Assembly (NCBI RefSeq): GCF_027943255.1
Contig: NC_072893.1
Location: 27,550,001-27,614,000, forward strand
DNA from: Anastrepha obliqua
Lineage: Eukaryota > Arthropoda > Insecta > Diptera > Tephritidae
Length of the DNA stretch: 64,000 nucleotides
Direction: 5' to 3'
The translations under genes were made by a program, and so were the position numbers. The notes beneath the pieces are model-generated. The model was not told the origin of the DNA and ran no database searches. It was given only the letters and a program-made list of their open reading frames with translations. Below, piece after piece: positions 10,868 to 21,984 of this stretch (positions are counted from its first letter, which is position 1; every line of letters begins with the position of its first letter).

Positions 10868-12166
10868 TGATAAAGATAAAGATAAAAGTAAAGGTAAAGA
10901 TAAAGATAAAGATAAAGATAAAGATAAAGATAAAGATAAAGATAAAGATAAAGATAAAGATAAAGATAAAGATAAAGATACAGATAAAGATAAAGATAAA
11001 GATAAAGATAAAGATAAAGATAAAGATAAAGATAAAGATAAAGATAAAGATAAAGATAAAGATAAAGATAAAGATAAAGATAAAGATAAAGATAAAGATA
11101 AAGATAAAGATAAAGATAAAGATAAAGATAAAGATAAAGATAAAGATAAAGATAAAGATAAAGATAAAGATAAAGATAAAGATAAAGATAAAGATAAAGA
11201 TAAAGATAAAGATAAAGATAAAGATAAAGATAAAGATAAAGATAAAGATAAAGATAAAGATAAAGATAAAGATAAAGATAAAGATAAAGATAAAGATAAA
11301 GATAAAGATAAAGATAAAGATAATGATAAAAATAAAGATAAAGATAAAGATAAAGATAAAGATAAAGAAAAATATAAAGATAAAGATAAAGATAAAGATA
11401 AAGATAAAGATATAGATAAAGATAAAGATAAAATAAAGATAAAGATAAAGATAAAGATAAAGATAAAGATAAAGATAAAGGTAAAAATAAAGATAAAGAT
11501 AATGATAAAGATAAAGATAAAGATAAAGATAAAGATAAAGATAAAGATAAAGATAAAGGTAAAGATAAAGATAAAGATAAAGATAAAGATAAAGATAAAG
11601 ATAAAGATAAAGATAAAGATAAAGATAAAGATAAAGATAAAGATAAAGATAAAGATAAAGATAAAGATAAAGATAAAGATAAAGATAAAGATAAAGATAA
11701 AGATAAAGATAAAGATAAAGATAAAGATAAAGATAAAGATAAAGATAAAGATAAAGATAAAGATAAAGATAAAGATAAAGATAAAGATAAAGATAAAGAT
11801 AAAGATAAAGATAAAGATAAAGATAAAGATAAAGACAAAGATAAAGATAAAGATAAAGATAAAGATAAAGATAAAGATAAAGATAAAGATAAAGATAAAG
11901 ATAAAGATAAAGATAAAGATAAAGATAAAGATAAAGATAAAGATAAAGATAAAGATAAAGATAAAGATAAAGATAAAGATAAAGATAAAGATAAAGATAA
12001 AGATAAAGATAAAGATAAAGATAAAGATAAAGATAAAGATAAAGATAAAGATAAAGATAAAGATAAAGATAAAGATAAAGATAAAGATAAAGATAAAGAT
12101 AAAGATAAAGATAAAGATAAAGATAAAGATAAAGATAAAGATAAAGATAAAGATAAAGATAAAGAG
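10868..12166 (+). repeat. Hexanucleotide satellite (GATAAA)n, about 215 units
   Basis: Roughly 1.3 kb of tandem GATAAA. Long frames across it translate as KD, IK, SL or YL runs and are not genes. Long homogeneous blocks flank a variant-rich centre at about 11320-11570 that holds AATGATAAAAATAAAG, GAAAAATATAAAG, a GATATAGAT unit, two AAAGGTAAA units and a phase slip (GATAAAATAAAG) near 11430. Confidence 0.97.
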
Positions 12167-12169
12167 AAG

Positions 12170-13434
12170 ATTGGTTCAATTTCCACCACTGAGCGAACAT
12201 TAGTATATTGCAAATAATCCACATGTTATTTTCAATTAGACGAAGGCCATAGTAGCCAGTGCTTTAGCTCTTTAAGTGGAATAATTATTTATAATTGTTA
12301 CTCTTTTAATAAATAAAAAATAAAAATATTTTAAATTTTATCAGCAAAATGAGATAAATCGAAGTAGAATTAACCACTCCACGATGGACTGATTCCCAGG
12401 AGATTTTTCTGCTCATTTATTTACCCCAAATGCATTCATGTTACACTACTCATAAACTGATAAATTTAAGGACTTAACACCTTTATCAGTACTGATGAAT
12501 AACACTAATATAAAAAAGCTAGCAACAGAATAGTACTTACACATGCAAAACAACAAATTATTAAGTGCGAAAAGCAGGAAAGACCATCAAAAAGTTTGCT
12601 ATAAAAGACTAATAACCTACTAAGTGTGACCAAGCACCTCAGCGGAAAAATATATGAGTTATCAATTCACTTTAAACTAACTTTTACTAATAGAATTAGC
12701 CATCAAATGACACTCTCGTCACGTCTACATGCTTATAATAAGTGTAAGAAATAAACAAATAAAAAAGGGTAGCCCTAGAAAAAATGTCAAAGACGAGGAA
12801 AACAATACCACCTGGCTATGATTAAGTATGAGAGATAGTAAATAAAAGCTACCTGCCTGAGTCATAATGAATTTAGGTGCACTTACGTCATATCTTCCAT
12901 GCTGTCTTTGGATATGAAATATTACAAAATATTCCCTGATGGCATGGAAATAATCTAAGTGAATAAAATTTAATCAGCTGTAGACTCCAGCTAACATTTT
13001 TAAACTCATTTTAACTGAAACTATTCTACATTTTAATAAACAAATTATAATTGAAACTTCATATAATGAATGTTGCGTGGATATAAAAATTTGTTCGTTA
13101 TATACATAGAAAATTATTTATTTATTCAAAGTTGTTTTTAACTTTAGAATAGTAGAAGTTTTATACAGAATTTGTCTGCTTGCAATGCATTTTCTGCTAA
13201 ACATTAGTTTGGGGAAAATATATCCATTATTTTTGCATAAAATGTTTGCCCAAATGGTTTAAAACTATTTTAAGGTCGATTTTTAGGCCCTGGGAAATGC
13301 TAGAGACTTTCTTTGCTCTTTCTTCCCCATTAAATCTTCATGACAGTTTACTCTCTTAAATAACACCTAGATAATTAGTCGATTTTTAAGTGTTAATTCA
13401 ACTCTTACAAATAGCGGGACCCCTTGGGAATCTT
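12170..13434. other. No recognised feature
   Basis: AT-rich DNA without a convincing gene, repeat or terminal-repeat pair. Confidence 0.45.
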
Positions 13435-13863
13435 GTACTTTCCTGTCAGTAGTACTAAGTTCATCTTATCTGGATTTACTTCCAGTTCGACCAATTCCGT
13501 CCACTTGTAGATTTCTCTGAGTGTCCTTCAGAGTATCTCACTCAACGTTTGAGGACACCTACTTCAGATGATAACCAGCAAGTCGTCATCATATGCCGTC
13601 AGTTTTGGTCCGCTATTCCCAAGTTTGATGAGAATCTGATTCATTACCAGATTTCATAGAAGAGGGAAGAGCATTGCTCCCTGTGGAGCCCCTCTGTTTG
13701 GCTTTTTTGAAATTGTACTGAACCCCCATTCGGCTATCACTATGCGACAGTTTAATAGGCTGCCGATCCAGTGTCGAATATCAAGTTCTACGCCTGTTAA
13801 CGCTAGGCCTTCCATCAAAGCTTCCGTAGACACATTGTTGAAGGCTTTAGATATATCAAGGAA
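13435..13863 (-). mobile_element. R1/LOA-like non-LTR retrotransposon, RT fragment
   Basis: The - strand translates as LDISKAFNNVSTEALMEGL, then KPNRGAPQGAMLFPLL and a mutated active-site box YDDDLL in place of YADDLL. These are RT motifs A, B and C in order. A stop interrupts the frame after PLL. The piece begins exactly at the LDIS motif, where it abuts the next element. Confidence 0.8.
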
Positions 13864-15290
13864 GGTTAGGTTAGGTTTGGTATCTCCATAAAATAACTTA
13901 TGTCTGGCATACAGGTACCTTCTCTTGCAAGTTGGTCTGCCCTATAGTTCCCTGGTATATCTCTGTGGCCTGGAACCCAGCATAAGATTATACGATATTG
14001 CTTGGCCATCTTATGTAGTGGATGGCGACAATGTAAGACACTCCTTGATCTTGTTTGGAATGCAACCCGGGGTCGTAGGGCAGCTTGGCTGCCTGATAGA
14101 ATGCAGATATCTGTTGATGATATTCTGTTTATCTTTAACCATTTTAAGGCTTCATGTATAGCGTTTATTTCCGCTTGAAAAACACTACAGTGATCCGGTA
14201 GTTTAAAAGATTCACTAATAGAAAGCTCTTCGCAAAATAGCCCTGATCCTACACCGGTGTCCATTTAAGATCCGTCTGTGGGTTGGGTGTTGGATCTTCT
14301 TCAAGCCATTCCATTCTAGAAGGGATTTCCATTAGGAAATTCCTTTCGAAGCAAAGAATGGGAGAGTGATAATCACTGTCACTGGGTATATCCGTGTAGG
14401 AGTCTAAGATGGTTGAATGTCCATGAGTAACAGTCCTCCATTGTGAGCGCACTTTGAGCCTTAAAGCGTAGCAGGCCGTTGAGTACTTGCAGAAGAAATC
14501 TAGGGGTGGCAGATGTAGCATGATGTCCAAAGCCATGGATGGCGTGGTTTTCATGACGCCACATTTTGCTATTCCGCTGATCTCTGCACCTTATTCAATA
14601 ACTTAGAATAGGTGTTTTTCTGTACAGCACACCACCAGACAACATTTCCATATAGAAGAATGGGTCTGACGATAGCAGTGTAAAGCCAATGAGCAACCTT
14701 AGGTATAATTCTCCAGGTCTTACCTAAAGCTCTCTTACAGGTATAAAAAGCTAGGTTCGCTTTCATGACTCTTTCTAAGATGTTTGACTTCCAAGTCAGT
14801 TTCCTATCTACATATGTTTAGTCCCAAGTACTTGATTTCTTCCGAAATCAGAAGAGCTTACCCCTTGCGCATAATTGGACTTAGCTGAGGGATTTTGTGT
14901 TTCCTCGTGAACAATATGAGTTGTGTTTTGTCTGGGTTGACTCCTAGACCACACTTTTCTGCCCACCTAGAAAGTATATCTAGAGCATTTTGTATTAGGT
15001 CTCTTAATGTGTGTAGATACAAATTTACCAGAGACAGCAATAACAACATCATCGGCGTAAGCTATCACCTTACAACCCACCGATTCCAGTATTAGCAGAA
15101 GTTTATTTACAACTGCGTTTCATAAAAACGGTGAGAAGACTCCACCTTGCTCTACTTACCAATCTCCTGAGCACTGATTCTTCTGTGCTGCAGTAACTTA
15201 TATCAAGGAAGACTTCCATCGCATACTCTTTATAGTGGAGCGCCTTCTCTATATGTAGGGTCACCCTATGAAGAGAATGGTAAAGTAGAA
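13864..15290 (-). mobile_element. R1/LOA-like non-LTR retrotransposon, internally deleted
   Basis: Reading 15290 to 13864: HIEKALHYKEYAMEVFLDIS (start of RT motif A), a deletion, QGGVFSPFL, VIAYADDVVIAVSGKF, WAEKCGLGVNPDKTQL, the thumb ANLAFYTCKRALGKTW and RPILLYGNVVWW. An RNase H domain follows (FQAEINAIHEAL, then WVPGHRDIPGN, then ADQLAREG). In the RNase H domain the usual DSQAA is GSQAA, so one acidic residue is lost. The 3' end is CCTAACCTAACCTT, as in the copy at 46490-47200, but the C-terminal zinc-knuckle region is missing. Confidence 0.83.
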
Positions 15291-15388
15291 TAATAATAAT
15301 TATCCCATTAATTTTTGTAAAGTAATTTTTGTATATTATTTTTTAATAAAATACGGTTGTTTTTATTTAGAAATTTTCAATAATTGCT

Positions 15389-15454
15389 TATTTTCTTATG
15401 ACGTTGTCACGTTAAACTATCGTCAGTAAACCGACTTTACAGACAACCTCTTTT
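15389..15454 (+). repeat. 66-bp direct repeat, copy 1
   Basis: Starts TATTTTCTTATGACGTTGTC and ends GACAACCTCTTTT. The same 66 bases recur at 16484-16549, with the ATGTT array between them. Confidence 0.9.
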
Positions 15455-15572
15455 GTTTTTTTTTAAATACGATTTTTGGCGTGATAACGTCTTATAATTC
15501 GATTTAGCCGGCTGCACGCACCAAAAAATGCGTCGTTATCTTGCTCATGCTGCGGTACCTTGCTTGAGCTGC

Positions 15573-16153
15573 ATGTTATGTTATGTTGTGTTATGTAATG
15601 TTATGTTATGTTATGTTATGTTATGTTATGTTATGTTATGTTATGTTATGTTATGTTATGTTATGTTATGTTATGTTATGTTATGTTATGTTATGTTATG
15701 TTATGTTATGTTATGTTATGTTATGTTATGTTATGTTATGTTATGTTATGTTATGTTATGTTATGTTATGTTATGTTATGTTATGTTATGTTATGTTATG
15801 TTATGTTATGTTATGTTATGTTATGTTATGTTATGTTATGTTATGTTATGTTATGTTATGTTATGTTATGTTATGTTATGTTATGTTATGTTATGTTATG
15901 TTATGTTATGTTATGTTATGTTATGTTATGTTATGTTATGTTATGTTATGTTATGTTATGTTATGTTATGTTATGTTATGTTATGTTATGTTATGTTATG
16001 TTATGTTATGTTATGTTATGTTATGTTATGTTATGTTATGTTATGTTATGTTATGTTATGTTATGTTATGTTATGTTATGTTATGATATGTAATGTTATG
16101 TTATGTTATGTTATGTTATGTTATGTTATGTTATCTTATGTTATATTATGTTA
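15573..16153 (+). repeat. Pentanucleotide satellite (ATGTT)n, about 115 units
   Basis: Nearly perfect between 15598 and 16080, with variants only at the edges (GTGTT, AATGT, ATGAT, ATCTT, ATATT). Frames reading MLCYVMLCYV are artefacts of the repeat. Confidence 0.97.
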
Positions 16154-16483
16154 TATACTTTGGTGCAATTTTCATAGTCTAATATACATATGTCCTATGC
16201 CATAATATGCATATATGTAATATTCGCGCAATTTTCAAACATAAAGAGCAAATCTATATGTAAAGATGCATACAAATCATATGAACATATCAAATGTACG
16301 AATCTATTCTCTACGATATGATATGACAGGAAAAGTAGGAAAGTCAAATCGGTGATGACTTATTAACTTCTGATGCACAACCGAAATTGAACATATCTTT
16401 CCTCCTTCTCTATATCCATACAAAATATCTATCAAACAAATTAAATAAAAATTTTCTTTTGAAAGATGCAACCATTCCATCAG
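16154..16483. other. No recognised feature
   Basis: AT-rich spacer between the ATGTT array and the second 66-bp repeat. Confidence 0.45.
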
Positions 16484-16549
16484 TATTTTCTTATGACGTT
16501 GTCACGTTAAACTATCGTCAGTAAACCGACTTTACAGACAACCTCTTTT
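16484..16549 (+). repeat. 66-bp direct repeat, copy 2
   Basis: Matches 15389-15454 over its full length by eye. Flanking bases differ at both sides. Confidence 0.9.
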
Positions 16550-16954
16550 TATTCAGAAATTATCCATAATTGGCCACCATTTATTGTATTTTTTCCTAAA
16601 TTTCCTAAATGTTTGCCTACTTCCATTTCCTATATTCTGCCTTTTTTACTTCTCGGCTCGTTTGTGGGGATCTCTAAGTTCAACGAACAAATTGAAAAAC
16701 TATTCCGAAATGTTGTGATGAACTTTGCGTTGTACTATTATCTATAACTTATTTATCTGTATTCACAAAGTAATGATAACGAATTGAGTTATCATATTTT
16801 TTGTAAATTTTTTTAATATTCTGATTCAGTAATTAAACTCTGAAATATTCATTATAATTAATGGAGTAAATATCTAATTACTATATTTATAATTTAAAAA
16901 AGTCTCGAGCAATTGTTTAAGTATTTTTGTAGTTACACAATACATAGGTACATA
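16550..16954. other. No recognised feature
   Basis: AT-rich spacer up to the MITE. Confidence 0.45.
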
Positions 16955-17220
16955 TCGTCCCCTTAGTATTAAAATAGCCTATAAATTTTTTGATGTTTTG
17001 AGAAAATGAATTTCAAACATTTTGTCGAAAGTAGCTCTCACTCAAATCTCGTTATGTCTGTAAATATTTATTATTTTTGACTGACGTTTTGACGCACTTT
17101 GTGGAACTAGAATTTGACCAAATTTTGACCACATATAAAATCGACGATGGAGAATCCAAAACTTCAATAAAAAAATAATAGCCTATGAGCACATAGGCTA
17201 TTGTTATACTAAGGGGACGA
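16955..17220. mobile_element. MITE with about 28-bp TIRs and TA target site
   Basis: Left end TCGTCCCCTTAGTATTAAAA and right end TATTGTTATACTAAGGGGAC are near-perfect inverted repeats, each bordered by TA (16953-16954 and 17221-17222). It is 266 bp with no coding frame. The inner edge of the right end holds a second palindrome, AATAGCCTATGAGCACATAG with GCTATT. The TA target points to the Tc1/mariner superfamily. Confidence 0.88.
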
Positions 17221-17222
17221 TA

Positions 17223-17994
17223 TATTTGAATTTCATAATATTTATCTAACCTTCCGTGGGCCTCTTTTAAGCACCTGGCTGTTAAAACTTTATAGCTATC
17301 GAGGCGATGAAGCTTTCTGTGAGTACACTTCGTGCGCCCAGCTCCTTGTGTTTGTATGTAGATATGTATGTATTTTCTAAAATATTTAGATTAAAAGAAC
17401 AAACAAATCCATTTGTTTTCATATTTACACTGCTAATGCAGCTTAATGGATGAGTAGTAAGTCATGTTAAGTCAGGTTGGTTGTCCAGCAAAACAAACAG
17501 TAATTCATATCGAGCTATGAACCTACAAAATTTATATTTGGGATCGTGGAATTAACAAAAATGTGAAGTATTTGAGTTGCCGTGAGCAAATTGCAAAGCA
17601 GGCATTCATTGACTGCGAAAATTTCCACACGGCATTGTACGTATATCATTGAGTTTTATTAGGAATATCTAAATCTGTTGGCAAACAAGAATTTAAATCT
17701 GCCTGATTATAATTTAATTTCAATGACAAAGTTGCTAAGTCATGCAGATCCTCGGTTTAAAATTTTATCAGTGAAAGCTCGTGCTTATTTTGTTCCTTAA
17801 ATCTAAACTGTATCGCTAACACGTGTGGCAGAAATATTTATCGCACTGATTTCTACCACCAAACAAAGAAGAAATTAAAACACAGCTGGTGTGCTGTGCA
17901 AAAAATAGTATTCGAATGTATCTCGCAGCAAGCAGCATAAAGGAAATAAAATATGTCGAGTTTTAAGCAGAAAATAGCAGATCATATCATTATA
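17223..17994. other. No recognised feature
   Basis: No gene or repeat recognised. Several short AT-rich frames only. Confidence 0.45.
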
Positions 17995-19375
17995 CGAGGG
18001 GGGTTCAATAAGTACCCGTGTTCGAAATGAAGACACCATTTTTCAATTTTTTTTTATTTTCAACATAGTCCCCTTTTAGAAAAAAATATACTTCTTCCAA
18101 TGCCCTGGTGGCGGCAGGCTAATCACCTATCCTGCCAGAAAACAAAATAGATTAACGAAACCAAAGCAGGACTGAATCTTGTCGAAGCCCTAAGCTCCTA
18201 AGTGGAGTGAACAAGGCCATTTTTTTAACCCCTCCAAACAAATAGGATTTGTCGAGCTCCCCAAAATACACCTCTATCTCGGTGATGACTTCCTCGTTTG
18301 AACTAAATTTTTTCCCCGTGAGCTATTTCTTCATGTTAGGGAACAAGAAAAAGTCGTTGGGAGTCAGATCAGGTGAAAACGAAGTGGCGACAACAATTCA
18401 TAACGCAATCCATGTAGTTTGGCGGCGGCAGCTCCGGATGAATGTGCTGGTGCGTTATCGTGGTGAAACAGCACTTTCTTTAAATTTTTCGCGAAATGCG
18501 GCCGTGTCTCCTTCAATTTTTTGTGAAAGCGATCAATAACTCAGTATTGTCCAGTGATCGTTCTTCCTTTTTCTAAAAAATCTATGAGGATGCCAAAAAA
18601 TCGTCGCCATGACCTTTCTGGCCGATGGGACTGTCTTCGTCTTCTTTGGAGCAGATTCATCGGGAGAAATCTATTGTTTTGATTGTTGCTTAGCTTCTGG
18701 TGCATAATGATGAATCCAGGTTTCATCAACAGTGACACCTCGATGCAAAAATTCCTTCAGATCTCGCTTAAATTGCTCCAAACACTGATTCGAAATTAAC
18801 TGCCGCATCCGCTTGTTGTCCACCGTGAGCAATCGCGGCACCCAATGGGCCGACAATTTTTTCATCACCAACTTATCATGTAAAATATAAATTGCCGTTC
18901 CGGTTGACACACCTACATATGACCTCTGTTACTTCACGCACTTTCGTTCGTCGATCGGCGAGAATCATGTCGTGGACTTTTTGAATGGTTTCCTCGGTAA
19001 CCACGTTTGCCCTGGGCACCCTGGTCGCTCCTTTTCAAAAACGGATATCTACTCACATTTAAATTCGTTGAACCAATATTTAACTGCTGTCATAGATGGC
19101 GAAGCGTACCCATAGATAGCAACCAACTTTGCTTTTATCTCCTCGCATTTTTTCCATACAAAAACAAAAAGCGAATTACCGAACGATACTGCGTTTTTTC
19201 CCCGCTTAGCGAAAATGACGAAACTCATCTTAGCTGCCAAATCCAAACTAACTTTTCAATCAGTCTGAAATTTGTTTCGCCGTCGTTTGCTAGATGGCAG
19301 CACTGGATGCTAACACCAACTTCCGTCAGGAGCGCCTTCTGTCATCAAACACGGGTACTTATTGAACCGCCCTCA
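17995..19375 (-). mobile_element. mariner-family element B
   Basis: TIRs CGAGGGGGGTTCAATAAGTA and TACTTATTGAACCGCCCTCA are inverted, with TA at 17993-17994 and 19376-19377, giving 1381 bp. The - strand carries a mutated N-terminus near 19050-19246. At 18671-18910 it reads KLSAHWVPRLLTVDNKR and VTVDETWIHHYAPEAKQQSK with the first catalytic aspartate. IDFLEKGRTITGQY follows in another frame near 18541-18600, and the DLTPNDFFLFPNMKK motif around 18330-18390. Several frameshifts break it. Confidence 0.87.
18671..18910 (-). pseudogene. mariner transposase central part (element B)
   Basis: About 79 codons including WVPRLLTVD and DETWIHHYAPEAKQQSK, the signature around the first catalytic aspartate of mariner enzymes. 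The frame is lost on both sides: the N-terminal half lies near 19050-19246 and the part with IDFLEKGRT lies at 18541-18600 in another frame. Confidence 0.8.
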
Positions 19376-19429
19376 TATTTTAGAAGCATAAAATGGTTCC
19401 CAAACAAGATGGTACGTGCAAATGATAAA

Positions 19430-19611
19430 AATGTATTATCACAATAAGTGTGAATTGGTGAAAACGTTGTGGTCTTTCAAAGTTGACGCTCCAACGTTTG
19501 GTGGTAAAATTCGAAACAACCGGTTCGGTAAACAGTCAGCCAACTCCTATATGTGCACGTCATGCAAGATCGGCTGAGAGTATTGCAATCAGGACGGACA
19601 GTATACAGACA
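19430..19611 (+). mobile_element. Tc1/mariner (DUF4817-type) transposase N-terminal fragment
   Basis: Reads VVKFETTGSVNSQPTPICAR and HARSAESIA, the helix-turn-helix linker typical of DUF4817-type transposases of insects. Both sides are cut: the 5' side lies close to mariner B and the 3' side runs in frame into a non-LTR fragment near 19606. No TIR is visible. Confidence 0.6.
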
Positions 19612-19945
19612 AACACTAAACGATATTTGGGGACACTTACCACCTTCCTAAACTCCCGACCTCTGAATGCAGTCATCGGAGTCCAACCACCATCTATTGC
19701 AGACGAAGAGCTTCAGCTACCCCGCGAGATCCACATAACTTTGTCCCAATTGCGTTTTGGATACAGTAGCACATTAAACTCCTACCTAGCCCGAATCGAC
19801 CTCGACATACCCAATCCAGCCTGTGAAGACACACCGCACGACACTAACCATCTTTTCACATGCCACATCAAACCTACTCACCTGGCACCTATCTCGTTCT
19901 GCACCCAACCTGTCGAAACAGTTAAGTAAGCTGCTACAACAACAA
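19612..19945 (+). mobile_element. Jockey-like non-LTR retrotransposon, 3' end
   Basis: The translated piece reads ELQLPREIHITLSQLRFGYS, SYLARIDLDIPNPACEDTPH and DTNHLFTCHIKPTHL. This is the C-terminal segment after RNase H with the remains of a zinc-knuckle (one cysteine region altered), known from Jockey-type pol proteins. It ends in GCTGCTACAACAACAA, the same 3' tail as the short (CAA)n repeat family. The 5' side is truncated at about 19610. Confidence 0.72.
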
Positions 19946-20049
19946 TGTTATTAATGGTTTCATAACTTATTTCTTTTGCCACCAAATGGATTTTCGTTAA
20001 CAGACAATGACGGCAGTGCCCCAAATGGTGCGACGGAAAAATGTATGTC

Positions 20050-20157
20050 CAAAATAGATTCCCGCGACAGTCGTCTGGTTTACCCGGTTGAACAGCCCGG
20101 ATTTATATCCGGCCAAGAACTATCACTCCAGCATACTGCTACAAAAACAACAACAAA
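20050..20157 (+). repeat. Short (CAA)n-tailed repeat, copy 4
   Basis: Reads GATTCCCGCGACAGTCGTCT, CCCGGATTTATATCCGGCCA and CACTCCAGCATACTGCTACA, and ends in AAAAACAACAACAA. It is the + strand orientation of the repeats at 6458 and 10606. Confidence 0.82.
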
Positions 20158-21006
20158 TAAGCAACAGCTCTCTCACAACTCTTCACCGATGAGACGGTAC
20201 TTTATCGATTTTTTCGTTGGCTCGTGTCACAAAAATCTTGAATTGACCTTACGGAGACCTAAAACTTCAGTCAAAATGCTATACACAGTTGCTGACAAGT
20301 CTCCAAATCCATTTCAATGAGATTTACAGACGATATTTTTTTTTTAATATATTTTGAATATGAGATAATCTACTCTGTTTTTCACCCTGGCTTTTCATAG
20401 TCACTGGTTGTTTTTTATATTAGCTTAAGCTATGCCATTTGCAAATATGCTAAACAATCATCAGCCTATGCTTTTTGCAGCATTTAGTGCGTTTGGGTAA
20501 ACGATTTTTAAGCTTAACACAAAAGTCAACCGCAGCGTCTTGAAGCTCATTTTCCGACCGCAGTACAAAGCACACAAACAAAAATGATGCAATAACTAAG
20601 TCAAACATCCAACTGTAAGTGTGGATATAGGATAGGAGAATCATAAATTATACAAAATATTGCGTCACAGTAGAATTTAGGGTACAAACTAGAGAATACA
20701 AACAACAAACTACAAACATTCAAAATAGAGAACGACCGAATATCCATTTTTAAGCCGAATCGAAACCGGATTAAACATCAACCAATTTCAACCGAAGCCG
20801 AATCGAACATTCCAAAGGTTCTAAGTATCAATAAAGCAATGATTTTAGAAAAATCCCATATTTTTGTTAGTAAAATAGCAAAAAAGTAGATAAATTTCAA
20901 TCACAATAATTTCAGTTCATAGCATAAACTTATTTCTGCAAAAAAATAGCAAAACCAAATATTATCCAATAATTATTTAATACTCATAGTTCAATAATTT
21001 TATATT
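20158..21006. other. No recognised feature
   Basis: AT-rich. Short palindromic stretches near 20725-20810 (CGAATCGAAACCGGATT and similar) but no gene. Confidence 0.45.
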
Positions 21007-21810
21007 GTAAAGGGTTTTCCAATAACAGGTGTTATTTTGAATAGCCCGATATTTGACAAGTAGAAACTACGCCATTAATAAAAAATGGAAGGAGACGCGC
21101 TTAAACAACGCATTGAAATTATTAAAATTCACTATAAAAATGGTGAAAATTTGGCAGAGACGGTTCGTAAAACTCGAACATTTTTGGGTCATCGAAGCAC
21201 CTTGTCAGACCGCAATGCTGAAATTGGTGAAAAACTTCGAGTTGTTGGGACAAGCTGATGTGATGTGAAGAATAAAACCCGTGCACATCGCTCAAGAACA
21301 GCCGAAAATATAGCTGTTGTAGCCGGAAGTGTTGAAGAAACCCCAGGTTTGCATAAAGATTTGAGTCTTAAGGCTTATAAAGTTAACACAAGAACTCAAG
21401 CCGGCCGATCATCAACAACGTCGTGTCTTTGCTGATTGGGTCGTTGAAATGCATGAAAATGATCCGGAATTCCATCAAAAAATCATTTTGAGTGATGAGG
21501 CCCATTTCCAACTCAGTGGCTTCGTCAACAAGAAAAATTGTCGGATCTGGGGCTCAGAAAATCCAAGAGTTATTGTTGAAAAGCATCTCTATCCTCAACG
21601 TGTGACTGTTTGGTGCGGTTTATGGTCCGGCGGAGTCATTGGACCTTACTTTTTTCGAAAATGAAACTCAAAAACGAAATGGAAACAGTTACGGTGAATG
21701 GATTGCGCTGTCGAGAGATGATTGACGATTTTTTATGGCCGGAATTGGATGGTATTGATCTGGACAACGTTTATTTTCAACAACCCAATCAAAAATTTCT
21801 CTTCAGCTTG
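21007..21810 (+). mobile_element. Tc1/mariner (DUF4817-type) element, degenerate
   Basis: Starts with AAGGGTTTTCCAATAACAGG, a terminal-repeat-like sequence. A transposase starts at 21085 (MEGDALKQRIEIIKIHYKNG) and stops after 57 codons. The rest continues with frameshifts: RTAENIAVVAGSVEETPG, then ADHQQRR-type sequence, then at 21449-21664 SDEAHFQLSGFVNKKNCRIW and VTVWCGLWSGGVIGPYF with the first catalytic aspartate. VNGLRCREMIDDFLWPELDG follows near 21690-21750. Similarity fades near 21810 before the second catalytic motif. No right TIR was found. Confidence 0.78.
21449..21664 (+). pseudogene. DUF4817-type transposase, DDE core fragment
   Basis: 72 codons with SDEAHFQLSG, RIWGSENPRV and VTVWCGLWSGGVIGPYF. 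The aspartate of SDEAHF is the first catalytic residue of this transposase group. The domain is cut before the QQDGA motif. Confidence 0.75.
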
Positions 21811-21984
21811 CCGCTTCACTTTGTTCATAGGAAACCTCAACCCCCTTTGCGCAAAGCATAGAGCGGTTGGTTGCAGCTGTTACACGATGTATGCTACGAC
21901 TAACGGACGACTGGCTTGTGAATATTCCGCATTGCTCACCTACGGGTCGTTGATAACAAAATCGCGATGCAGCTAGAACCTATT

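Noticed and set aside
10744..12224. Long frames of 447-492 codons reading KDKD, IKIK, SLSL and YLYL
   Set aside because: They are translations of the GATAAA satellite on both strands, open in several frames at once, with no non-repeat coding content.
15528..16205. Frames reading MLCYVMLCYV in all + strand frames
   Set aside because: Artefact of the ATGTT array, whose unit length is not a multiple of three and has no stop codon in this orientation.
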